This document shows positions 1 to 5,976 of a DNA stretch of 8,060 nt, one piece after another; position 1 is the first letter of the stretch; every line of letters starts with the position of its first letter. Source of the stretch: an uncultured bacterium. GTDB taxonomy: Bacteria > Cyanobacteriota > Vampirovibrionia > Gastranaerophilales > Gastranaerophilaceae. The stretch covers positions 1 to 8,060 of the forward strand of contig CAMDZX010000087.1 of the NCBI GenBank assembly GCA_945910925.1, in the 5' to 3' direction. A program made the translations under genes and the position numbers. Under the pieces are notes generated by a model. That model was not told the DNA's origin, ran no database searches, and saw nothing but the letters and a program-made list of their open reading frames with translations.

Positions 1-572
1 ATCCTGTACGTCCAAAGAAGATTGAATACTACAAATTTTATAAACCTGCAGGATATAGCACAACATCTGATGATGAAAAGGGCAGAAAAACAATTTACGA
101 TATCCTTCCCGAGAATTTACAAGGGATGAAGCCTGTCGGAAGATTGGACAGGGAATCCACAGGTTTATTGATTATGACTAATGACGGGGATTTAATAAAT
201 GATTTAACCCACCCCTCGATTAAAGTTCCAAAGGTTTATATCGTAACAATTGACGGAAAAATCAACCAAAACCAACTGGAACAACTTGCAAAAGGTATTG
301 AGATAGAAAAAGACAAAATTGCATACGCAGAAGCAGTTGTCCTTGAAATGTCAAATAAATCAACAATGCTTCAAGTTGTTCTATATCAAGGTATGAATCG
401 GCAAATAAGAAAAATGTTTGACTTTTTAGGATTTGAAGTAGTTTCTCTTAAACGAATACAACATGCAACAATATCAATTGAGGGATTAAAAAAAGGACAG
501 GCAAAACCTATAAAGCCTATTCAAATACGGGAACTCAAACGTTATCTTGCAAAATTAGGGTTGCAGAAATGA
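1..572 (+). CDS. rRNA pseudouridine synthase, RsuA/RluB/RluE/RluF family (5' end missing)
   Basis: The frame is already open at base 3 and runs without a stop to TGA at 570-572, so the gene begins left of the window; the ATG at 126 is internal. The visible part reads KFYKPAGYSTTSDDEKGRKT, then the DILPE segment, then GRLDRESTGLL, the hallmark catalytic motif of this family, with the catalytic Asp at bases 147-149. The later NRQIRKMF and VVSLKRI segments are also typical. By family knowledge the enzyme converts one uridine in ribosomal RNA to pseudouridine in the cytoplasm. An N-terminal S4 RNA-binding domain of about 50-60 residues is expected upstream but not seen. The style is closest to RluB (23S rRNA), but the exact target cannot be fixed from this fragment. 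Its stop overlaps the coaE start (ATGA), so the two are probably co-translated. Confidence 0.93.
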   Translation, partial: PVRPKKIEYYKFYKPAGYSTTSDDEKGRKTIYDILPENLQGMKPVGRLDRESTGLLIMTNDGDLINDLTHPSIKVPKVYIVTIDGKINQNQLEQLAKGIEIEKDKIAYAEAVVLEMSNKSTMLQVVLYQGMNRQIRKMFDFLGFEVVSLKRIQHATISIEGLKKGQAKPIKPIQIRELKRYLAKLGLQK

Positions 573-1129
573 TAAAAGTTGCAATAACTGGAAATATCGC
601 ATCTGGGAAATCAGAAGTAGAAAACAAAATCCGAGATTTAGGATACTTAGTTTTTGATGCCGATAAAATTGCTCACAGTTGCCTCATCAACAATAAGGAT
701 ATAATTGTTGATACATTCGGTTCTGAAATCCTCTTGAACGGAGAAATTTCAAGAGAAAAGCTTGGGAATATAGTATTTAATGATAAGGAGAAATTACAAA
801 AACTAAATAATATAATTCATCCCGAAGTCATTAAAGAAATTAACACTCTTTTTGAACACTATAAAGATGAACATTATTTGTTCGTAAGTGTTCCGTTGTT
901 ATTTGAAGCAAAAATGGAAAATATGTTTGATAGAATTATTTTTGTTTATGCTAATGATACAATAAGGCTTGAAAGGCTTATGAAACGTAATAACCTAAGT
1001 AAAACTGACGCTCTTAAACGAATAAATTCACAACAATCACAAACCGAAAAAATAACAAAATCTGATTTTATTATAAAAAATGAAGGAAGTTTAGAGGATT
1101 TAGAATTACAGGTTAATAAATTCTTCTAA
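569..1129 (+). CDS. coaE: Dephospho-CoA kinase
   Basis: This 186-aa protein catalyses the last step of coenzyme A synthesis, ATP-dependent phosphorylation of the ribose 3'-OH of dephospho-CoA, in the cytosol. The P-loop GNIASGKS lies at residues 8-15. The family's DADKIAH motif follows at about 30-36, then NIIHPEV near 81-87 and VPLLFEA near 108-114 in the CoA-binding lid region. Length is slightly below the usual 195-210 residues, and the C-terminus is compact. The start ATG at 569 overlaps the preceding stop by 4 bp and has AGGG eight bases upstream, so coupling to the pseudouridine synthase gene is likely. The stop at 1127-1129 overlaps by 4 bp the stop of the convergent gene on the other strand. 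No intrinsic terminator is evident between them. Confidence 0.96.
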   Translation: MIKVAITGNIASGKSEVENKIRDLGYLVFDADKIAHSCLINNKDIIVDTFGSEILLNGEISREKLGNIVFNDKEKLQKLNNIIHPEVIKEINTLFEHYKDEHYLFVSVPLLFEAKMENMFDRIIFVYANDTIRLERLMKRNNLSKTDALKRINSQQSQTEKITKSDFIIKNEGSLEDLELQVNKFF

Positions 1130-2565
1130 GCATTCTCTACCGGTACAAAAATTCGCATTCCGTCTGTTTTTCTCAAATGTCTGGTTCTGCCATCACTAAC
1201 AGCTGTTCCGTCTCCCAGTGTAACTTCAATATGACCTGAAGTAGAGCTATAACCTGCAGCACCTCTATCGTATACAAGTATACATCCCGGAGGTAAGCTA
1301 TTTAAATCTACATCATTAGGTGAAATCTCTTGAAAATCATTATTTTGAGCAAGAACATTCGCCATTTGATAGGCGTGTGCCGTATGTCCGTTATATAAAC
1401 CTGTTCTTTGTAACGACTGCCTTACGTATCTTGAACAATTACCTGAGAATCCTACCATATGTCCTGCAATATCCCTTGCCAAACGTTGCCCTTTTGCAGA
1501 AGAATACTTTAATCCTTTCTCGCTGAGAGAATTAAAATTCACGGCATTAGGATTATATGAAGGCGAGTTATTAGCATAAACTGCTCCTTCATAACCTGCA
1601 TTGTACATATTTTCAAGTTGTCTTGCTTTTAAATCTTCAATTTTTGAATCTATTTCTTGCAATTCAAGTTCTAATTTTTTATCAATTGCTTCAATTTTAT
1701 CTTGTAAATTTTTTACTTTTTTTGAAGTAGCTTTATCATTTGCCGTGATTTTATTTGTGATACTATTCATACGGGTATCAGCAACTTGTACAGTATTCTT
1801 CAATCCCGAAATTTCTGTCATATAATCGGATTGATTATCTTCATAAGTTTCAGCAGATACCACAAGACTATTTAACTCATTTTGTAAATCTTTCTTCTTG
1901 TCTTCATCTTCCGTACCTTCTATTTCCCCACGTTTTCTTTCAACAGCTTCAGAAATTGATTGTCGTTTATTTTTTACATCTTCAAATTCTTTTTGTTTTT
2001 TTGCAAGATTTTCTTTTGCAGTCTGCTTGTTTTTTTTAGCACTTTCATATTCTTGTTTTAATTCATTGGTAATACCTTTACTGTTCAAAACTAAATTATC
2101 AATTTCAGCTTGAACTTTTGCTTTTTCAATTTCGGCAAGTTTTATTTTTAAAACCCGCTGCATAGTATAAATTTCAAGAGCTTCAGCAGATGTTATTGTA
2201 TTTGAGCCTGAGGGAGCATTATCCGAAATTTCTGTATTTTGCAACCTTTCAATAGTTTGTTCATACAAGTGTATCAAATCTTCTTCAGAAACAGATGAAT
2301 TATCTCCGTCTAATGATGCTAATGCCTTGACATCATTATCTGTTGTGGTTGTTGTTTCTGTTGTTGTTGCTTTTTGTTGAGCATCGCCTTTATGAAAAGA
2401 ATCATACATTGCACCAATCATAGTGTCGCTTAATTCTCTTGTAAATATTGATTCTTCATTATTTTCTTGTGCAGCTTCCTGTATTTGCTTAAATTTTTCA
2501 ATAAAAGCTTCACGTGTTAATCCGATTGTAAATAATTGCTGTATTATTGCACTCACTTCTGGCAT
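1126..2565 (-). CDS. Unrecognised coiled-coil protein with C-terminal papain-like (NlpC/P60- or CHAP-like) Cys/His domain
   Basis: I do not recognise this 479-aa protein as a named family. Seen directly: an N-terminal segment without signal peptide or membrane helix (1-60), a Thr-rich stretch (67-75), a Lys/Glu/Gln-rich, heptad-like region from about 130 to 320 that should form a long coiled coil, an Asn/Ser/Tyr-rich linker (about 321-345), and a globular C-terminus (about 350-479). The C-terminal part has the layout of a cysteine peptidase/amidase: GFSGNCSRYV with Cys377 at a helix start, LPPGCILVYD at 424-433, GHIEV with His445, and SDG with Asp458. This resembles NlpC/P60 or CHAP peptidoglycan hydrolases by pattern only. 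If active, it would cut peptide or amide bonds, perhaps in the cell wall, yet no classical export signal is present. The start ATG at 2565 is preceded by a purine-rich AAAGAAAG and a TATAAT box. The reading frame is certain; the function is inference. Confidence 0.85.
   Translation of the reverse strand: MPEVSAIIQQLFTIGLTREAFIEKFKQIQEAAQENNEESIFTRELSDTMIGAMYDSFHKGDAQQKATTTETTTTTDNDVKALASLDGDNSSVSEEDLIHLYEQTIERLQNTEISDNAPSGSNTITSAEALEIYTMQRVLKIKLAEIEKAKVQAEIDNLVLNSKGITNELKQEYESAKKNKQTAKENLAKKQKEFEDVKNKRQSISEAVERKRGEIEGTEDEDKKKDLQNELNSLVVSAETYEDNQSDYMTEISGLKNTVQVADTRMNSITNKITANDKATSKKVKNLQDKIEAIDKKLELELQEIDSKIEDLKARQLENMYNAGYEGAVYANNSPSYNPNAVNFNSLSEKGLKYSSAKGQRLARDIAGHMVGFSGNCSRYVRQSLQRTGLYNGHTAHAYQMANVLAQNNDFQEISPNDVDLNSLPPGCILVYDRGAAGYSSTSGHIEVTLGDGTAVSDGRTRHLRKTDGMRIFVPVENA
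2341..2367 (-). repeat. Low-complexity GTT/ACA-type tract coding for poly-threonine
   Basis: Inside the coiled-coil gene, nearly uninterrupted ACA/ACC-type triplets encode Thr67-Thr75 with one Glu. It marks a flexible linker between the N-terminal segment and the rest of the protein. Codon usage varies among the repeats, so it is not a perfect microsatellite, but triplet slippage could change linker length without a frameshift. Confidence 0.5.
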
Positions 2566-2591
2566 TATAATTCTTTCTTTTACTACTCTTA

Positions 2592-2597
2592 ATTATA
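2592..2597 (-). promoter_or_regulatory. Candidate -10 box of the coiled-coil gene
   Basis: On the minus strand the sequence reads TATAAT, a perfect sigma-70-type -10 box. Transcription would start near 2585, giving a leader of about 20 nt that holds AAAGAAAG before the ATG at 2565. I find no good -35 at 16-18 bp (TATTTG at 17 bp is poor). The flanking DNA is very AT-rich, so a chance match is possible. Confidence 0.42.
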
Positions 2598-2704
2598 TAA
2601 AGTAGAACAATCATCAAATATTTCATACAAACTATTTTTAGTAACAAATCTTAATAAATCTATTAAAATAAGCAAAAAAAGTATTTTCATGTATTAGTTA
2701 GAGT

Positions 2705-2709
2705 AAGGA
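2705..2709 (+). promoter_or_regulatory. Ribosome binding site of the 111-aa protein gene
   Basis: AAGGA lies 10 bases before the ATG at 2720. It is the only good Shine-Dalgarno match near an in-frame start here. It favours the full 111-aa product over the internal ATG at 2831, which lacks one. Confidence 0.65.
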
Positions 2710-2719
2710 AATAAAACAT

Positions 2720-3055
2720 ATGAGCATAAATATACAACAAAATAAAACAATAAACCGGACAAATCCTCAATTAAAAAATAAAAACAAATTTACTGATAAA
2801 TTTGAAACAAAATTACGAAATTCTGCAGATATGAATGACTGTGTTGCAGTTCCCAGAACTATTTTCAAAGGATATCTCGGTATAATGTTCGGCACAATGC
2901 TGGCATCATGTGCCAATCTTTTAAAAAAGGGCAAACTTAGAACCCTTACAAATATTGCGGCATTGGGGCTATCGGCATACGGAACTTGGGCTTTTGCCAG
3001 ACCTTACGTGTTAAAAGGTGCAGTCCCTAACGCAAAACCCGTTACAAAAAACTAA
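2720..3055 (+). CDS. Hypothetical small protein with two hydrophobic segments
   Basis: I do not recognise this 111-aa protein. Seen directly: a hydrophilic, Asn/Lys-rich N-terminus (1-45), a hydrophobic segment at about 49-67 (YLGIMFGTMLAS and neighbours), a short basic loop with KKGK at 69-72, a second hydrophobic and small-residue segment at about 77-93 (IAALGLSAYGTWAFA), and a short basic tail. This suggests a membrane hairpin, although both segments are short and rich in Gly, Ala and Ser. The start is supported by AAGGA ten bases upstream. The gene is divergent from the coiled-coil gene, with 154 bp between them, and convergent with the GNAT gene, overlapping its end by 4 bp. I found no terminator with a U-tract after it. 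That it is a real gene rests on the ribosome binding site, the sensible composition and the tight fit between neighbours. Confidence 0.75.
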   Translation: MSINIQQNKTINRTNPQLKNKNKFTDKFETKLRNSADMNDCVAVPRTIFKGYLGIMFGTMLASCANLLKKGKLRTLTNIAALGLSAYGTWAFARPYVLKGAVPNAKPVTKN

Positions 3056-4041
3056 GCATTAACAGGAAGATACGCTTGTGCGTATGAATAATCTTCTCTG
3101 AAGCCTACTGCTCTATACATCCTCAATGCGCCATAGTTATCAGTTTCTGTTGTAACATTAACTTCGGTAAATTGACGTTTACCTGAGCGCATCCCGTCAA
3201 TTATTGATTTCATTACCTGCTTTAACATTTGAACAGAAAGCCCTGTTCCTCTATGTTCTTCTAAAACTCCAACCAACGGAATATTTGCGATTTTACCGCC
3301 GGTTACGTTTGCAAAAGCTATACCAACAGGTTTTCCGTCACATAACAAAACTTTTGTAGCATCAGGCAAAAATTCACCGTATATATTGTTAACGATTTTG
3401 TCAATAATATCACGAGTACCTTCAACTGATGCAAACCTTGTATCAAATAGCGCATCAGAAGTATTTTGGAATGTAGCATTTATAATATCTACCGCATTAT
3501 CAAAGTACGAATCATTCCAGCTTACAATCTTATACTTTGATTCCATTTCCTGAGTTTCAATATTATCTAAAATCATAGTAGAAAGCGAATCACTCATTAA
3601 GAATCTTAGAACAATTAAACCGATTAAATTAAATCCAAAGTGTGTAATATCAGGAGCGTAAGCACCTTGAGTACCCAACATAGGGTAACATACTACCGAA
3701 TTTTTTCTAATTTCTGCAGTTTGTTCCATAAAAAACTTCATTAAATTATTACGTTTAACAACAAGATCTTCATTTCCTAAACAATGAATAACATTTAGTT
3801 CAACCGATTCGGATGTCGCCGTACAATAAACAAGAAAGGCTGTAGGAATCATATTTTCAAGAAGAACAACACAACGTATCAAATCTTTTGATACAGCATC
3901 TATAAATTCATCATAAGTCAAAGGTTGCAATTCAAAATGATAGTCAGATATTGCATGAGCAATAAAATCCATATACAAACCTCTGAATAATCTATATTTA
4001 TCTTGTTGTAAAAACTCTACTTGATATGTTGTTTCTTGCAT
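3052..4041 (-). CDS. GNAT family N-acetyltransferase, probably tandem domain with degenerate N-half
   Basis: The C-terminal part of this 329-aa protein (about 170-325) fits the GNAT fold. IPLVGVLEEHRGTGLSVQML at 254-273 contains the acetyl-CoA-binding R-G-x-G motif (Arg264-Gly267) on the usual beta4-alpha3 junction, and NYGALRMYRAVGF at 302-314 is the typical final motif. The N-terminal half (about 8-155) has similar length and secondary-structure rhythm but no R-G-x-G motif, so it may be a decayed second GNAT domain, as in tandem GNAT proteins. Family members move an acetyl group from acetyl-CoA to an amine; the substrate here is unknown. The start ATG at 4041 is 12 bp after ribBA, and its AAAGGA ribosome binding site overlaps the ribBA stop codon, so it is very likely the last gene of the ribE-ribBA unit. 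Whether it acts on a flavin-pathway compound or is just a passenger cannot be told. Confidence 0.88.
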   Translation of the reverse strand: MQETTYQVEFLQQDKYRLFRGLYMDFIAHAISDYHFELQPLTYDEFIDAVSKDLIRCVVLLENMIPTAFLVYCTATSESVELNVIHCLGNEDLVVKRNNLMKFFMEQTAEIRKNSVVCYPMLGTQGAYAPDITHFGFNLIGLIVLRFLMSDSLSTMILDNIETQEMESKYKIVSWNDSYFDNAVDIINATFQNTSDALFDTRFASVEGTRDIIDKIVNNIYGEFLPDATKVLLCDGKPVGIAFANVTGGKIANIPLVGVLEEHRGTGLSVQMLKQVMKSIIDGMRSGKRQFTEVNVTTETDNYGALRMYRAVGFREDYSYAQAYLPVNA

Positions 4042-4053
4042 ATTTCTATTCCT

Positions 4054-5265
4054 TTACAGCATATGGTGCATTTTTTCTTTTTTTGTTGTAATATAACGTT
4101 CATTGTACTCATTTATTTCTGTTTTTATATTAACAACATCATGTATGTTTAGTCCATACCCTTTTAAACCGATAATTTTCTTTGGATTGTTTGTCAGTAA
4201 ATTGAAATTATTGAACCCTAAATCTCTTATAATTTGAGCGCCAACTCCGTAATCCCTTAAATCTTCAGGAAACCCGAGTGATAAATTTGCATCAATTGTA
4301 TCCTGTCCCATATCTTGGAGTGCATACGCTTTTATCTTATTTACAAGTCCTATCCCTCGTCCTTCGTGATTGCGTATATAAACAACCGCCCCACGACCGT
4401 ATTCTTCAATCATCTGCATAGCCTTATGCAGTTGAGCATTACAATCACAACGCAAACTGAACAAAACGTCACCCGTAAAACACTCGCTATGTACCCGTAT
4501 TAACGGAATTTTATCGGAGCCATCATCTTTTACTACGGCAACATGTTCATCCCCTGTTAGAAGGTTCGTATACCCGTATATCTTGAAATGTCCGAATGCC
4601 GTAGGCAAATCAGCGATAGCCGAACGCTCAATCAATTTTTCTTTGTCGAGCCTGTATGCAATTAAATCGGATACGGATATAAATTTTAAATTATGTTTAT
4701 CCGCAAACGCTTTTAATTCATCTCTGCGAGCCATATGACCGTCCTCAGTCATAATTTCACACATAGCTCCCGCAGGAATGTGTCCTGCTAATCTTGCCAA
4801 ATCCACAACTGCTTCCGTATGTCCTGTTCTTTCTAGGACCCCGCCTTTACGAGCGACACACGGAAACAAATGACCGGGACGTCTTAAATCAGAAGGTTGT
4901 GCATCATGCGCAAGTGCAACTTCTATTGTTTTAGCTCTGTCATAAGCTGAAATCCCTGTCGTTACACCGTATTTTTCGGAAGCATCAATTGAAAGCGTAA
5001 ATGCCGTTTTCATTTTTTCGGTATTTTGTTCTACCATTTGCGGTAAATCAAGTTTTTGAGCAATATCAGGCGAAATAGCAAGACAAATCAAGCCTCTTGC
5101 TTCTTGTGCCATAAAATTAATAATTTCCGGTGTGACCATTTGCCCCGAACATATCAAATCTCCTTCATTTTCACGAGATTCATCATCGGCAACGATTACA
5201 GGTTTTCCCATTCTAAAATCGTTTATCGCATCTTCTACACTGTCGAATTTAAAATCATTCATCAC
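4054..5265 (-). CDS. ribBA: Bifunctional 3,4-dihydroxy-2-butanone 4-phosphate synthase / GTP cyclohydrolase II
   Basis: The N-terminal RibB domain (about 5-205) turns ribulose 5-phosphate into 3,4-dihydroxy-2-butanone 4-phosphate. It carries the metal/substrate loop DDESRENEGD at 27-36, RRPGHLFPC at 128-136 and HTEAVVDLARLAG at 149-161. The C-terminal RibA domain (about 210-403) opens GTP to the first pyrimidine of the riboflavin pathway. It shows IRVHSECFTGD with zinc ligand Cys262, LRCDCN with Cys273 and Cys275, NHEGRGIGL at 299-307 and LLTNNPKK at 356-363. Both halves keep their key residues, so both activities are expected. Length is typical for RibBA. Two starts fit: GTG at 5265, overlapping the ribE stop by 4 bp, or ATG at 5262, sharing one base with it (TGATG); the ATG is perhaps likelier. 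Either way translation is coupled to ribE. The GNAT gene follows after 12 bp. Confidence 0.97.
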   Translation of the reverse strand: MMNDFKFDSVEDAINDFRMGKPVIVADDESRENEGDLICSGQMVTPEIINFMAQEARGLICLAISPDIAQKLDLPQMVEQNTEKMKTAFTLSIDASEKYGVTTGISAYDRAKTIEVALAHDAQPSDLRRPGHLFPCVARKGGVLERTGHTEAVVDLARLAGHIPAGAMCEIMTEDGHMARRDELKAFADKHNLKFISVSDLIAYRLDKEKLIERSAIADLPTAFGHFKIYGYTNLLTGDEHVAVVKDDGSDKIPLIRVHSECFTGDVLFSLRCDCNAQLHKAMQMIEEYGRGAVVYIRNHEGRGIGLVNKIKAYALQDMGQDTIDANLSLGFPEDLRDYGVGAQIIRDLGFNNFNLLTNNPKKIIGLKGYGLNIHDVVNIKTEINEYNERYITTKKEKMHHML

Positions 5266-5894
5266 ATAAACCCGTTATCTTTCAAAAAATCTTCCGTTAT
5301 ATTGCTTTTATTATACTTGATTAAAAAATTTTTTTCCACATATTTAGACAAAATATCAAATTCAATATTTACATAATCTCCGACTTTGCGAGAACAAAGA
5401 TTTGTATTTTTAAAGGTATGAGGAATTACGGCGACAGAAACAGTATCATTGTATGTATCCGCAATTGTAAGACTGATTCCGTCAACAGATATCGAACCTT
5501 TTTTTACGTAGTATTGTGAGTATTCAGACGATGGAAACCCTATCTCAAGTTCATAAAACTCATTTTTTTGTTCAAGTTTGGTAAGTTTACCGATACAATC
5601 CACGTGCCCTGAAACAATATGACCACCAAATCTTGAACTTACAAGGAGTGCGCGCTCTAAATTAACATTATCACCATTACCAAGTTCCTTTAACGTTGTG
5701 ACTTTTTTTGTTTCATAAGACACATCCGCAGAGAATTTTTCTTTATCAAAACTCGTAACCGTTAGGCAAACACCATTAACCGCAATACTATCACCCACTT
5801 TTACATCATCAAGAACTTTTGAGCATTTTATTGATAATTTTGTCGAAGTTGTTGAAATAATTTGACCGACTTCTTCTACAATCCCTGTAAACAT
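5262..5894 (-). CDS. ribE: Riboflavin synthase (alpha chain)
   Basis: The enzyme dismutates two 6,7-dimethyl-8-ribityllumazine molecules to riboflavin plus a pyrimidine, the last step of riboflavin synthesis. The 210-aa product holds two tandem lumazine-binding repeats: SIAVNGVCLTV at 36-46 in the first and SISVDGISLTI at 134-144 in the second, with GGHIVSGHVD at 90-99 at the junction and IPHTFKNTNL near 157-166. The family's conserved N-terminus is MFTGIVEE, which fixes the start at ATG 5894. The frame stays open up to an ATG at 5942, but those 16 extra codons are unlike the family and cover the promoter. No Shine-Dalgarno sequence precedes 5894. The stop overlaps the ribBA start. No FMN riboswitch fits in the 82 bp upstream. 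The gene is also called ribC in some species. Confidence 0.96.
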   Translation of the reverse strand: MFTGIVEEVGQIISTTSTKLSIKCSKVLDDVKVGDSIAVNGVCLTVTSFDKEKFSADVSYETKKVTTLKELGNGDNVNLERALLVSSRFGGHIVSGHVDCIGKLTKLEQKNEFYELEIGFPSSEYSQYYVKKGSISVDGISLTIADTYNDTVSVAVIPHTFKNTNLCSRKVGDYVNIEFDILSKYVEKNFLIKYNKSNITEDFLKDNGFM

Positions 5895-5900
5895 ACAAGA

Positions 5901-5930
5901 ATTATACCATAATAAACAAGAATAGTGAAT
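5901..5930 (-). promoter_or_regulatory. Candidate ribE promoter (TTCACT-17 bp-TATAAT, extended -10)
   Basis: On the minus strand TATAAT occupies 5901-5906 and is preceded by TGG, making an extended -10 (TGnTATAAT). TTCACT lies 17 bp further upstream (4 of 6 matches to TTGACA). A start seven bases after the -10 falls on the A of the ribE ATG at 5894, so the transcript would be leaderless. This also explains the lack of a ribosome binding site. Confidence 0.55.
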
Positions 5931-5951
5931 GAATAAATTCACCCACTATTC
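5920..5951 (-). terminator. Possible weak terminator hairpin after the Ycf45-like gene
   Basis: GAATAGTG (5920-5927) and CACTATTC (5944-5951) form a perfect 8-bp inverted repeat with a 16-nt loop. A nested GTGAAT/ATTCAC pair (5925-5930, 5937-5942) offers an alternative fold. On the minus strand it lies 25 bp after the stop at 5977 and is followed by a T-rich run (TTGTTTATT). The stem is AT-rich and the T-tract broken, so termination would be leaky. The same bases hold the putative ribE -35. Confidence 0.35.
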
Positions 5952-5976
5952 ACAAGTTCGTTTTAAGTTTCAAGGT

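Noticed and set aside
1138..1145. TACCGGTA palindrome near the coaE end
   Set aside because: It is an 8-bp palindrome with no loop, inside coding sequence and without a following T-run; probably chance.
1320..2605. Several plus-strand open frames of 60-74 codons opposite the coiled-coil gene
   Set aside because: They mirror the low-complexity coiled-coil coding strand, are rich in Ser, Phe and Leu, and lack ribosome binding sites. They are shadows.
2831..3055. Internal start at 2831 giving a lipoprotein-like N-terminus with LASC as a lipobox
   Set aside because: LASC at residues 61-64 fits a lipobox, but the ATG at 2831 has no Shine-Dalgarno site while the one at 2720 does. With the full N-terminus the Cys is too far in for a normal signal peptide. 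It is worth remembering as an alternative.
3070..3085. ATACGC-TTGT-GCGTAT hairpin just after the 111-aa gene
   Set aside because: The perfect 6-bp stem lacks a U-tract on either strand and lies inside the conserved end of the GNAT coding region, so I do not call it a terminator.
5895..5976. FMN riboswitch before ribE
   Set aside because: The spacer is too short and AT-rich and shows none of the conserved RFN-element blocks.
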